From positions 1 to 37,281 of the forward strand of contig JAYUZO010000096.1 in the NCBI GenBank assembly GCA_043751715.1: 37,281 nucleotides of DNA, written 5' to 3'. The position numbers were made by a program, and so were the translations under genes. This document shows, one piece after another, positions 1 through 7,114 of this stretch. The stretch is from JAAFHS01 sp043751715 (lineage in GTDB: Bacteria > Pseudomonadota > Alphaproteobacteria > Rhodobacterales > Rhodobacteraceae). The notes beneath the pieces were generated by a model, which was not told where the DNA came from, did not search any database, and was given only the letters and a program-made list of their open reading frames with translations. Positions within the stretch are counted from its first letter, which is position 1. Each line of letters starts with the position of its first letter.

Positions 1-590
1 AGCACGGGGGACGCAGACAGACTGCCCTGATGGGCGACCCATGCAAACAGCGCCCCCCAGTTGAAGGCCACGCCAAGAAACACCTGCGGCCACCAGGTAA
101 ACCGCTTGGCAAACGGATAGATCGCCACGGGCAACAGGGCGGCAATGCCCAAAAAGATGGCGGTCAGGTTGTATGAAAACAGGATCAGCGCGGCAATCAG
201 CGCCTGTGCGATCATCCAGATCAGGGCCTGCCGGGTGGTCACCTGCCCCGATGGCAACGGGCGCGACCGGGTACGCGCAACCTGTGCATCAATGTGCCGG
301 TCGGTGATATCATTCCAGGTACAGCCCGCGCCACGCATCAGGAACGCGCCCACGGCACACCCCGCGATGATCCACAGATCCCACAGGCGCGGCGTGCCGT
401 TGACGGCGGCAAGGGCCACGCCCCACAGGCAGGGAATGAACAGCAGCCAGGTGCCGATGGGCCGGTCGGCGCGTGACAGGCGCAGATAGGGGCGCATTGC
501 GGGCGGGGCAAACCTATCAACCCAGTTGCCACGCGGGGCATCGGCGACGCTATCGGTGGCGGTATCTGGCAATTCGGGCGATTGGGTCAT
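1..590 (-). CDS. ubiA: 4-hydroxybenzoate polyprenyltransferase UbiA (C-terminus beyond window)
   Basis: Membrane prenyltransferase that attaches the polyprenyl tail to 4-hydroxybenzoate in ubiquinone synthesis. Translating the minus strand from the ATG at 590 gives about 196 residues open to the window edge, so roughly the N-terminal two thirds of a usual 300-320 residue protein. The first Asp-rich motif NDITDRHID (the family NDxxDxxxD, Mg-diphosphate binding) sits near residues 93-101, followed by TRSRPLPSG, both typical of UbiA. Hydrophobic segments lie near residues 45-62, 72-88, 122-140 and 143-160. The gene is divergent from rsmE with only 12 bp between start codons, so the promoters must overlap the coding ends. 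The family call is secure; substrate follows from the N-terminal similarity and the Rhodobacterales context. Confidence 0.93.
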   Translation of the reverse strand, partial: MTQSPELPDTATDSVADAPRGNWVDRFAPPAMRPYLRLSRADRPIGTWLLFIPCLWGVALAAVNGTPRLWDLWIIAGCAVGAFLMRGAGCTWNDITDRHIDAQVARTRSRPLPSGQVTTRQALIWMIAQALIAALILFSYNLTAIFLGIAALLPVAIYPFAKRFTWWPQVFLGVAFNWGALFAWVAHQGSLSASPV

Positions 591-602
591 AGGTTGCGTG
601 CC

Positions 603-1325
603 ATGGATACCAAGGTTCGCTTGCATGTAGAGCATGATCTTGCACCGGGGCAAGCCGTAGCGCTGACCACGGATCAGGCGCATTACCTGTTCGGGGTCAT
701 GCGGCTGGCGGTTGGGGATACTGTGCGGCTGTTCAACGGGCGGCACGGCGAATGGCGCGCAGCCGTGCAGGTGGCGGGCAAACGGGGTGGGGTGCTGGTC
801 TGCGCCGATCAGACGGCGGCGTTGCGATTGCCTGCTGACCTGTGGCTGATCTTTGCGCCGATCAAGAAGGCGCGCACGGATTTCATTGTGGAAAAGGCGG
901 TGGAACTGGGGGCGGCGCGGATCATGCCGGTGCAGACGCAGCACACCAACGCCGACCGCATCCGGCAAGACCGGTTGCAGGCGCATGCCATGGAGGCGGC
1001 GGAACAATGCGGTGCGACAGCGGTGCCGGACGTGGCAGCGCTTCAGCCGCTTGACCGCGTGCTGGCCAGCTTTCCAGCCGACCGCACGCTGGTGTGGTGT
1101 GATGAGGCGATGGTGGGGCAGGGGGTCAGCCTTGCGCAGGTGCCGCGTGGCCCTTGTGCCATTTTGATTGGCCCCGAAGGCGGGTTTTCGGCGGCTGAAC
1201 AGGCGCGCATCCGCGCCCTGCCGCGCACCCGCGCCATCAGCCTTGGGCCGCGCATCTTGCGGGCCGATACGGCGGCGGTGGCGGCGATCACGCTGTGGCA
1301 GGCCACGCGGGGGGATTGGGCATGA
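603..1325 (+). CDS. rsmE: 16S rRNA (uracil-1498-N3)-methyltransferase RsmE
   Basis: SAM-dependent SPOUT-class methyltransferase that makes m3U1498 in 16S rRNA. The 240-residue product has an N-terminal PUA-like part (QAHYLFGVMRL, VRLFNGRHGEW) and a C-terminal knotted SPOUT domain with LIGPEGGFS and LGPRILRADTAA, the SAM-binding signature of RsmE. Length is normal for the family. I chose the ATG at 603 (MDTKVRLHVEH) over an in-frame start at 582, because 582 falls inside the divergent ubiA start and the family begins near the MDTKVR segment. The stop codon overlaps the next start as ATGA, implying translational coupling to the following membrane protein. Confidence 0.95.
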   Translation: MDTKVRLHVEHDLAPGQAVALTTDQAHYLFGVMRLAVGDTVRLFNGRHGEWRAAVQVAGKRGGVLVCADQTAALRLPADLWLIFAPIKKARTDFIVEKAVELGAARIMPVQTQHTNADRIRQDRLQAHAMEAAEQCGATAVPDVAALQPLDRVLASFPADRTLVWCDEAMVGQGVSLAQVPRGPCAILIGPEGGFSAAEQARIRALPRTRAISLGPRILRADTAAVAAITLWQATRGDWA

Positions 1326-1891
1326 TGGGTGTGCGCCCCGAAGTTGCGGCAGGTGCGTGGCGCTTGCGCGAGGTGATTGCGGCGGCGGGGTTCGGGGCGT
1401 TTGGCCTGTGGTTGATCTGGCTGGGCGGGTATGTGCTGTTTCCTGCGGGCGGTGTGGTGCTGGTTGCGGCGGCGGCATGGGCGTTGACGGCATTGCGGCG
1501 GCTGCGGTTTGTGCAATCGGTGAATGCGCCGGGGGTGGTTGAGGTGGACGAAGGCCAGATCGGCTATCTTGGGCCTACGTTTGGCGGCTATGTGGCCATT
1601 CCGGACCTGTCAGAGGTGCGCCTAGTCACCATGTATGGCCGCCGCATGTGGCGGCTGAAACAGGCGGATGGGCAGGCGGTGCTGATCCCGGTGGATGCAG
1701 CGGGGTCGGACCGTTTGTTTGATGCCTTTGTCAGCCTGCCGGGCATGGATATGGCTGCACTGATGGCGGCGATTGGCACGGCTGGCCCTGTGAATGGTGC
1801 GGGTGTGCCCGTGGCGATATCTGACGCCCCGGCCACCGCTGACATGCGGCTGATCTGGCGCAGGCAGGTGGCGTTGCCGCGCAGTGGGTGA
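1322..1891 (+). CDS. Conserved hypothetical membrane protein
   Basis: Function not recognised. The product is about 189 residues, with two closely spaced hydrophobic segments near residues 15-33 and 37-54, then a soluble part of about 130 residues rich in beta-type segments (VVEVDEGQIGYLGP, GGYVAIPDLSEVRLV, MWRLKQADGQAVLIP), which could be a PH-like fold on the cytoplasmic side. It starts at the ATG that overlaps the rsmE stop (ATGATG; the second ATG at 1325 is equally possible). It sits between rsmE and gshA in what looks like one transcription unit. This position appears conserved in Rhodobacterales, but that is from memory. No catalytic motif seen. Confidence 0.85.
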   Translation: MMGVRPEVAAGAWRLREVIAAAGFGAFGLWLIWLGGYVLFPAGGVVLVAAAAWALTALRRLRFVQSVNAPGVVEVDEGQIGYLGPTFGGYVAIPDLSEVRLVTMYGRRMWRLKQADGQAVLIPVDAAGSDRLFDAFVSLPGMDMAALMAAIGTAGPVNGAGVPVAISDAPATADMRLIWRRQVALPRSG

Positions 1892-1996
1892 ACCGGATCA
1901 TCACAGAAATGCAGGGTCACGCTTGCGCGCCAGCCCTTGACGAAGCACGCGCCGGGCGTCAGGTCTAGCGGCCACACACCAAGGGCGGTTATCGTT

Positions 1997-3343
1997 ATGT
2001 CGATCCCACAATCCGGCGGCGGGCCGATCGAAGATTTTGATCAGCTGGCGGCCTACATGGCCTCTGGCTGCAAACCAAAATCCGAATGGGGCATCGGGAC
2101 CGAGCATGAAAAGTTTGGCTATCTGACGGCTACCAATGCCCCTTTGCCCTATGCCGGTGATCGTTCGATTTCTGCGTTGTTCCAAGGGCTTGAGGCGCGG
2201 TTCGGCTGGGCACCGGTACGCGAGGGGGCGCATGTGATCGGGCTGAAACGCGGCGGGGCGAACATCAGCCTGGAGCCGGGCGGGCAGTTTGAACTGTCGG
2301 GCGATATCATGGCCGATCTGCACGGCACAAAAGTTGAATTGCAGACCCACCTTGATGAGGTCGCGGCCATCGCCGACCCCTTGGGGATCAAATTCATGGG
2401 CACGGGGGCGGCCCCTGATTGGGCGCATGACACGATGCCCGTGATGCCAAAGGGCCGCTACCGGCTGATGACGCAGTACATGGGCCGCGTAGGCACGCAT
2501 GGCACACAGATGATGTACCGCACATCGACCACGCAGGTGAACCTTGATTTCGCGTCCGAGGCGGACATGGTGAAAAAGCTGCGGGTGGCAATTGCCTTGC
2601 AGCCGGTGGCCACAGCGCTGTTCGCCTCTAGTCCGTTCTTTGACGGCAAACCCAATGGTCATCGCAGTTGGCGCAGCCGCATCTGGCGGGGCCTGGATGA
2701 CAGTCGCACCGGCATGCTGCCCTGGGCGTTCGAAGACGGCATGGGCTTTCAGCGCTATGTCGATTGGGTGCTGGATGTGCCGATGTATTTTGTCTATCGC
2801 GACGGGCATTACATCAACGCGCTTGGGCAATCTTTCCGTGATTTCATGAATGGCGAACTGCCCGCCCTGCCGGGTGAAAAGCCCACTTTGTCAGATTGGG
2901 CGGACCATATGACAACCGTTTTCCCCGAGGCGCGGGTCAAGAAATACATCGAAATGCGCGGGGCGGATTGCGGGGATTTTGGCCATATCGTGGGCCTGCC
3001 CGCGTTCTGGGTGGGGCTGATGTACGATCAGGGCGCACTCGATGCCGCATGGGATCTGGTCAAAGGCTTTACGGCGCGGACGCGCGAAGGGCTGCGCGTG
3101 GCTGCGTCTGAGGCTGCGCTGATGGGTGAGGCGGACGGCGTAAGGATCCTTGATCTGGCGCGCGCGGCGATGGATTTGTCGCAGGCCGGGCTGGCGGCGC
3201 GGGGTTTGGGCGAAGAGGTGTATCTGGCCCCGATGCTGGACAGCGTGGCCACAGGCCGGGTGCAGGCTGACCGTTTGCTGGACGCCTACCACGGGGCATG
3301 GGGCGGATCACTCGCACCGATCTACAAAGTGTCCAGCCTGTGA
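1997..3343 (+). CDS. gshA: Glutamate-cysteine ligase, plant/alphaproteobacterial type
   Basis: Catalyses ATP-dependent joining of L-glutamate and L-cysteine, the first step of glutathione synthesis, in the cytosol. The 448-residue product begins MSIPQSGGGPIEDFDQLAAYMASGCKP, as in plant-like GCLs of alphaproteobacteria, and contains the signature GTEHEKFGY near residue 38, GGANISLEPGGQFELSG, and MGRVGTHGTQMMYRTSTTQVNLDF, which belong to the active-site region of the GshA2 family. An in-frame TTG 60 bp upstream exists, but the ATG at 1997 matches the family start and has AAGGGCGG about 9 nt upstream. It follows the membrane protein by about 105 bp. The stop is followed by a possible terminator. 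Confidence 0.95.
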   Translation: MSIPQSGGGPIEDFDQLAAYMASGCKPKSEWGIGTEHEKFGYLTATNAPLPYAGDRSISALFQGLEARFGWAPVREGAHVIGLKRGGANISLEPGGQFELSGDIMADLHGTKVELQTHLDEVAAIADPLGIKFMGTGAAPDWAHDTMPVMPKGRYRLMTQYMGRVGTHGTQMMYRTSTTQVNLDFASEADMVKKLRVAIALQPVATALFASSPFFDGKPNGHRSWRSRIWRGLDDSRTGMLPWAFEDGMGFQRYVDWVLDVPMYFVYRDGHYINALGQSFRDFMNGELPALPGEKPTLSDWADHMTTVFPEARVKKYIEMRGADCGDFGHIVGLPAFWVGLMYDQGALDAAWDLVKGFTARTREGLRVAASEAALMGEADGVRILDLARAAMDLSQAGLAARGLGEEVYLAPMLDSVATGRVQADRLLDAYHGAWGGSLAPIYKVSSL

Positions 3344-3406
3344 TCGCTTGGACGGGCGCTTACACAATTTCTTGATCGCAAGTTAACGCTGGGTTAGCGT
3401 GATGCT

Positions 3407-3444
3407 GCCGGATGGTGTTTTCCGGCTGTGACGTTTTGATTTTT
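3407..3444 (+). terminator. Possible terminator of gshA
   Basis: GCCGGA (3407-3412) and TCCGGC (3421-3426) form a 6-bp stem with an 8-nt loop. A T-rich stretch with two T runs follows (3432-3444). The position, between the gshA stop and the next gene on the same strand, fits a weak intrinsic terminator. Confidence 0.45.
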
Positions 3445-3473
3445 GCAGCAATTGAACAGGAAGGAGTTATTGC

Positions 3474-3716
3474 ATGCGTGAGTTTGTGATCAAATCACTG
3501 GACGTGTTGATCTGGATTGTCGGCGGGATTTTTGCCATCGGTGGTATTATCGCTGGTGTCGTTGCCATGGTGAATGGCCAGATGCAGGGCATCGCACTTA
3601 TCATTCTGGGGCCGATTTATGCCATTCTGTTCTGCGGCATGTTCCTGCTGGCCGTCGGGGTGCACAACAACACGCGCCGCACGGCGGAAGCGCTGGAAAA
3701 GCTGGCTGCGCGCTGA
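3474..3716 (+). CDS. Small two-TM membrane protein
   Basis: Unrecognised 80-residue protein. Two long hydrophobic stretches lie near residues 10-32 and 39-62, followed by a charged C-terminal tail (HNNTRRTAEALEKLAAR) likely to be a short amphipathic cytoplasmic helix. A very good ribosome binding site, AGGAAGGAG, sits about 7 nt before the ATG, which supports real translation despite the small size. It is separated from gshA by a 130-bp gap with a likely terminator, so it probably has its own promoter. It converges on the minus-strand membrane-protein operon across a strong bidirectional terminator. Confidence 0.82.
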   Translation: MREFVIKSLDVLIWIVGGIFAIGGIIAGVVAMVNGQMQGIALIILGPIYAILFCGMFLLAVGVHNNTRRTAEALEKLAAR

Positions 3717-3733
3717 TTGCAGTTGTGGCAAAT

Positions 3734-3766
3734 AAAACGGCGGTCCGCATGATGGGCCGCCGTTTT
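3734..3766. terminator. Bidirectional intrinsic terminator
   Basis: Arms AAAACGGCGG (3734-3743) and CCGCCGTTTT (3757-3766) are perfect reverse complements. The stem can extend inward by one G-T and two G-C pairs, leaving a 7-nt loop. The A-run and T-run flanks give a U-tract on either strand, so it can terminate both convergent genes (ending at 3716 and 3771). Confidence 0.9.
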
Positions 3767-3770
3767 GCGT

Positions 3771-4139
3771 TCACGCCATAACAGGTTCGGGCAGGGTTGC
3801 GGGCATGGGCGGTTGCACCAATGCGCGCAGGTTGCGCAAGGCATGGGCAAAACCAAGGCCCAGCGTCATGCAGCACAACCCCACCGCCAGCAGCGTTATC
3901 ACCCCCATCTCGGCCGGGTTTGCCGCCTGCGCCAGTGCGGGGATCAGGGCTGCGAGCAGGATCACCCCACCCAGCCCGATGGCCAGAAAGCCCGCAGCAG
4001 TGGCAAGCGCCGCCCCACGCGCTGCTGCGCCGTTCTGCTGGCAATCGCCCATGGTGCGGCCAAGTTGCAGGATCATGCGGCCCAAAGCGATCAGCGTGCA
4101 GAGGGTATCGGCAAAGTATCCAAGGATGGCAAGTGTCAT
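3771..4139 (-). CDS. Unrecognised membrane protein, third gene of the GbsR-like operon
   Basis: About 122 residues with three or four hydrophobic segments (near residues 2-24, 42-65, 72-86 and 88-108) and a proline-rich C-terminal end (QPPMPATLPEPVMA). No family recognised. Two in-frame ATGs six bases apart are possible. I prefer 4139 because the GAAAAGAG purine run lies at proper distance from it, whereas it nearly touches the ATG at 4145. The gene follows the other membrane protein by only 7-13 bp and ends at the bidirectional terminator, so it is the last gene of a three-gene operon led by a MarR/GbsR-type regulator. The two membrane proteins may act together; this is inference from adjacency only. 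Confidence 0.78.
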   Translation of the reverse strand: MTLAILGYFADTLCTLIALGRMILQLGRTMGDCQQNGAAARGAALATAAGFLAIGLGGVILLAALIPALAQAANPAEMGVITLLAVGLCCMTLGLGFAHALRNLRALVQPPMPATLPEPVMA

Positions 4140-4152
4140 GATCATGCTCTTT

Positions 4153-4551
4153 TCAGTTGGGTTTCGGGGTTGTCATCGCGCTGTAAATCCAGCCCGAGGT
4201 TGCGGCCCATGCGGCGGCGAACACGCCGCAGACTGCGCCATAGGCCAGCACACCCATGGCATCATCGCCATCTTGCATCAGGCCTGTCACAGCTGCGTAA
4301 GGGATGGTGCAGCAGATGATGGTGACAGCACCCCAGGTTGCGCCGCGCCCGGCGGATACTGGCCCTGTCATTGCCATCAGCAGCGCCAATGGTGTGCCGA
4401 TCACAAGATAGGGGATGCCGCCGACCACAAGGGCAAAGGCCGGAATGAAGTACATCCAGATTGTGCAGATCGTCACCAACAACGGCCCGCAGATCATGGC
4501 CACGGCAAATGCTACAGGGTTCAGCGGAGCTATTTCATTCTTTTCTGACAT
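4153..4551 (-). CDS. Unrecognised four-TM membrane protein controlled by GbsR-like regulator
   Basis: A 132-residue protein with four hydrophobic segments (about residues 13-33, 35-62, 72-88 and 98-122), little soluble sequence and no catalytic motif I recognise. Starts at ATG 4551 with AAAGGA eight bases upstream. The unusual feature is that an 18-bp perfect palindrome (4542-4559) covers the start codon and the spacer to the ribosome binding site; a variant lies in the promoter of the regulator gene. The gene is 29 bp downstream of the regulator stop. Expression is therefore probably controlled by that regulator, either as an operon member or from an internal promoter. Confidence 0.82.
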   Translation of the reverse strand: MSEKNEIAPLNPVAFAVAMICGPLLVTICTIWMYFIPAFALVVGGIPYLVIGTPLALLMAMTGPVSAGRGATWGAVTIICCTIPYAAVTGLMQDGDDAMGVLAYGAVCGVFAAAWAATSGWIYSAMTTPKPN

Positions 4552-4559
4552 GTCAGAAA
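4542..4559. promoter_or_regulatory. 18-bp perfect palindrome, probable operator over start codon
   Basis: The sequence TTTCTGACATGTCAGAAA is its own reverse complement. It spans the start codon of the membrane protein gene at 4551. The same half-site TTTCTG/CAGAAA recurs upstream of the MarR/GbsR-type regulator gene at 5118-5135, which suggests both are sites for that regulator. A second, unrelated palindrome, CCAAAAATTTTTGG, lies at 4567-4580, directly after the regulator stop codon. Confidence 0.7.
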
Positions 4560-4580
4560 TCCTTTGCCAAAAATTTTTGG

Positions 4581-5102
4581 TTACTTCGGCAGAAAGCGGG
4601 CAATCCTTGCGCCAAGCTTTACGGCGGCCATCTGCACGGCGCGGGGCAGGCGGGCGATATCGCGGTACCAGTCATCAAACATCTGCATCGTATCCAGCGT
4701 TTCCTTCATGCGCTTTTGCACATGGGCGGGGGTGGCATCGGTTTCAGCGGCGGCAGCGACCTGTTTCAGGGCGGCGAGGGTGGGGGCGTATTCACGCTCG
4801 CGCCGGCCTTCGATCACCACGTTGACCAGTTCGAACATGTCCTGAACCGATGTGAACATATCGCGCCGTTCACCCAAAGGGCGGCTGGATTTGGCCAGCT
4901 TCCAGCCCTGCAATTCCTTCAGCCCGGTGGACACGTTGGAACGTGCAAGCCCCAGCGTTTCGGCAATGTCTTCGGCATCCAGCGGGGTGGGGGCGATGTG
5001 CAGCAGCGCGTGTATCTGGGCCACAGACCGGTTGACGCCCCATTTGGCACCCATATCCCCCCAGTGAAGGATGAAGTCTTGCATGGCGGGGGTCAGGTGC
5101 AT
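4581..5102 (-). CDS. GbsR/MarR family transcriptional regulator
   Basis: Cytosolic DNA-binding protein of 173 residues, the usual size of GbsR-type MarR relatives. A winged helix-turn-helix lies near residues 25-85, with IAETLGLARSNVSTGLKEL as the recognition-helix region and LGERRDMFTSVQDMFELV as the wing and following helix, typical of the GbsR group. The C-terminal half is helical and probably mediates dimerisation and ligand sensing. The start at 5102 has AAAAGG eight bases upstream. A near-palindrome at 5116-5137 lies 14 bp before the start, so it is likely autoregulated. It leads an operon with two small membrane proteins. In Bacillus GbsR responds to choline, but no osmolyte gene is present here, so the ligand is unknown. 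Confidence 0.88.
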   Translation of the reverse strand: MHLTPAMQDFILHWGDMGAKWGVNRSVAQIHALLHIAPTPLDAEDIAETLGLARSNVSTGLKELQGWKLAKSSRPLGERRDMFTSVQDMFELVNVVIEGRREREYAPTLAALKQVAAAAETDATPAHVQKRMKETLDTMQMFDDWYRDIARLPRAVQMAAVKLGARIARFLPK

Positions 5103-5115
5103 TCGAATCGCCTTT

Positions 5116-5137
5116 TATTTCTGTAATGACAGAAATA
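5116..5137. promoter_or_regulatory. Operator-like near-palindrome in regulator promoter
   Basis: The core TTTCTGTAATGACAGAAA (5118-5135) is palindromic except for one base pair; symmetry extends by two bases on each side. It shares TTTCTG/CAGAAA half-sites and the central AT with the perfect palindrome at 4542-4559. An additional half-site-like TATCAGAA follows at 5136-5143. Location 14 bp upstream of the regulator start fits autorepression. Confidence 0.68.
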
Positions 5138-5170
5138 TCAGAATTGACTGTACCGACAAGCGGAAAATGC

Positions 5171-5226
5171 GGGTTTGGGGGCCAGCCCCCAAACCCCCGA
5201 GATATTTAGGGGCCAAAAATGAGAAA
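5171..5226 (-). terminator. Hairpin and Rhodobacterales-type intergenic repeat after plsY
   Basis: Arms GGGTTTGGGGGC (5171-5182) and GCCCCCAAACCC (5185-5196) are perfect reverse complements with a 2-nt gap (a slightly open loop in practice). The adjoining CCCGAGATATTT and the segment up to the plsY stop resemble a short intergenic repeat I know as frequent in this order. Read on the minus strand the hairpin follows the plsY stop and is succeeded by GCATTTT, so it can act as a terminator. Confidence 0.65.
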
Positions 5227-5229
5227 GGG

Positions 5230-5841
5230 TCAGGCTTTCTTGCCGATCCTGGGTTCGGTGCCAGCCAGAATGCGGCGGATGTTGGCGTGGTGGCGGATGA
5301 TGACAAGGGCGGCAAGCGCGAGGATGAGAAGGATCATCTGCGGTACGCCAAACACCCATGCCCAAAGCGCGGCACTTGCAGCAGCAACAAGGGCTGACAG
5401 CGATGAGATGCGGCTGACAGCGGCGGTGGCGGCCCATGTGGCGCAGGCGGCAAGGCCCACGGGCCAGGCAAGGGCCAGCAGGGTGCCAAGGAAGGTCGCA
5501 ACACCCTTGCCACCCTTGAAGCCGAGCCAGAGGGGGAAAAGGTGGCCTATGAAGGCGGCAAGAGCAGCGAGTTGAGCGGCGTCAGGGCCGACGAGCGCGC
5601 GGGCCAGCAGCACGGCAATGCCACCCTTGCCTGCATCCAGCAGCAGGGTGGCCAGTGCGGCCCCCTTGTTGCCGGTGCGCAGCACGTTGGTGGCGCCGAT
5701 ATTGCCCGATCCGATGCTACGCAGATCACCAAGGCCAAAGGCGCGTGTGATGACGATGCCAAAGGGGATTGACCCCAAAATATAGGCGCACAGCGCAACC
5801 AGTGCGAGCGACAGAGGGGCAGAGGTGATGTCAGGGATCAC
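5230..5841 (-). CDS. plsY: Glycerol-3-phosphate acyltransferase PlsY
   Basis: Integral membrane acyltransferase that transfers acyl groups from acyl-phosphate to glycerol 3-phosphate, giving lysophosphatidic acid, the first step of phospholipid synthesis. 203 residues, typical length. Three family motifs are visible: LGSIPFG near residues 22-28, RSIGSGNIGATNVLRT at 41-56 with DAGKG at 69-73, and GFKGGKGVATFLG near 108-120. About five to seven hydrophobic segments. The start is GTG at 5841, which overlaps the stop of the upstream dihydroorotase-like gene by four bases (GTGA), so translation is coupled to the pyr genes. Transcription probably ends in the hairpin at 5171-5196. Confidence 0.95.
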   Translation of the reverse strand: MIPDITSAPLSLALVALCAYILGSIPFGIVITRAFGLGDLRSIGSGNIGATNVLRTGNKGAALATLLLDAGKGGIAVLLARALVGPDAAQLAALAAFIGHLFPLWLGFKGGKGVATFLGTLLALAWPVGLAACATWAATAAVSRISSLSALVAAASAALWAWVFGVPQMILLILALAALVIIRHHANIRRILAGTEPRIGKKA

Positions 5842-7103
5842 GCGGAAAATACCTCCACACCGGCCACGAATGTGCGCAGAACCTTACCCTCCATCCGCTG
5901 GCCATCAAACGGGGTATTCTTGGATTTTGACAGCAGGGTAAAGCGGTCCAGCAGAAACGGCGCGTCCGGGTCAAACAGCACAAGGTCGGCGGGCGCGCCG
6001 ATGGCCATGCGCCCCTGCGGCAGGCCCAGACGGCGCGCGGGGTTCAGCGACAAGGCGCGCCACAGCGTGGGCAGGTCCATATGGCCTGCATGCACAAGGC
6101 GCATGGCCGCAGGCAGCAGGGTTTGCAACGCCACGGCACCCGATGCAGCCTCTTCGAACGGCAGGCGCTTGCTTTCTTCATCGGCAGGGGTGTGGAACGA
6201 CCCGATGACATCAATCAGGCCAGTGGCCACAGCTTCCACAATGCCCAACCGGTCATCCTCAGACCGCAGGGGCGGCGTCAGTTTGAAGAAGGTGCGGTAA
6301 TCGCCCACGTCCAGTTCATTCAGTGTCAGGTGGTGGATCGACACACCTGCCGTCACATCCAGACCATTGGCCTTGGCGCGGGCCAGCGCAGGCAGGCTGC
6401 GGGCGGTGGTGATCTGGTCGGCGTGATAGCGCGCGCCGGTCATTTCGACCAAGGCAAGGTCCCGGTCCAGCCCCATGCGTTCGGCCATCGGATGCACCGC
6501 CGGAATACCGCGCAGGGATGCAAACTTGCCCGATGTGGCGGCGGCCCCGGATGAAAGCCCCGCATCCTGCGGATGGCCGATCACCAGCGCGCCAAGGCCG
6601 CGGGCATAGGTCAGGGCGCGAGACAGGGTTTTACTGTCGGTCACCACATGATCACCGTCGGAAAAGGCGATGGCCCCGGCATCCAGCAAAAAGCCGATCT
6701 CGGCCATCTCGCGCCCCTGTCGGCCTTTGGTCAGCGCTGCGATATGGCGGATGCGCACCTGTGATTCCGTGGCGCGGCGGGTGACGAATTCCAGCAGTTC
6801 GGGGGTATCAATGGCGGGGGTTGTATCGGGGCGCGCGATGATTGTGGTAATGCCACCCGCCGCCGCCGCCAGACCAGCGGAACGGAAACTTTCCTTGTGC
6901 CGCTCCCCCGGTTCGCCGATCTTCACGCCGATGTCGACGATGCCGGGAGCAAGGGGATGGCCACCGCAATCAATGATCTGTGCGCCTTTGGGTGCCGTGC
7001 CGTTGATGGCCGTGATCATGCCATCCTGCAGGGTGATGCTACCGGGCGTATCGGTGCGAGCCTCGGGGTCAATCAGGCGGGCGTTGGTCAAATGGATGGT
7101 CAT
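5838..7103 (-). CDS. Dihydroorotase homologue lacking metal ligands (PyrC'-like pseudoenzyme)
   Basis: Amidohydrolase-fold protein of 421 residues related to class I dihydroorotases (LTNARLIDPEA, PGIVDIGVKIGEPGERHKES, RSLPALARAKANGLDVTAGVSIHH). The active-site signature DxHxH reads DIGVK here (Gly59, Lys61). The YHxxHxST histidine is Gln230 (YHADQIT), and the TDHAPH aspartate position reads SFHTP (Phe303). Asp149 (FSDG) and His177 remain. With several metal ligands gone, catalysis is unlikely. In Pseudomonas a similar inactive PyrC' is required for assembly of aspartate transcarbamoylase, and pyrB is nearby here. I chose ATG 7103 because GGAG lies five bases upstream; the ATG at 7118, overlapping the previous stop as ATGA, is the alternative. 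Automatic annotation will probably call it PyrC. Confidence 0.88.
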   Translation of the reverse strand: MTIHLTNARLIDPEARTDTPGSITLQDGMITAINGTAPKGAQIIDCGGHPLAPGIVDIGVKIGEPGERHKESFRSAGLAAAAGGITTIIARPDTTPAIDTPELLEFVTRRATESQVRIRHIAALTKGRQGREMAEIGFLLDAGAIAFSDGDHVVTDSKTLSRALTYARGLGALVIGHPQDAGLSSGAAATSGKFASLRGIPAVHPMAERMGLDRDLALVEMTGARYHADQITTARSLPALARAKANGLDVTAGVSIHHLTLNELDVGDYRTFFKLTPPLRSEDDRLGIVEAVATGLIDVIGSFHTPADEESKRLPFEEAASGAVALQTLLPAAMRLVHAGHMDLPTLWRALSLNPARRLGLPQGRMAIGAPADLVLFDPDAPFLLDRFTLLSKSKNTPFDGQRMEGKVLRTFVAGVEVFSA

Positions 7104-7114
7104 GGGTTCTCCGG

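Noticed and set aside
1901..2830. Long minus-strand open frame opposite gshA
   Set aside because: Antisense to a well-conserved gene; the translation is rich in Arg, His, Pro and Ala with no domain, as expected from high-GC codon bias.
4567..4580. CCAAAAATTTTTGG palindrome as regulator terminator
   Set aside because: The stem is almost all A-T with no loop and lies within an operon; kept only as a remark.
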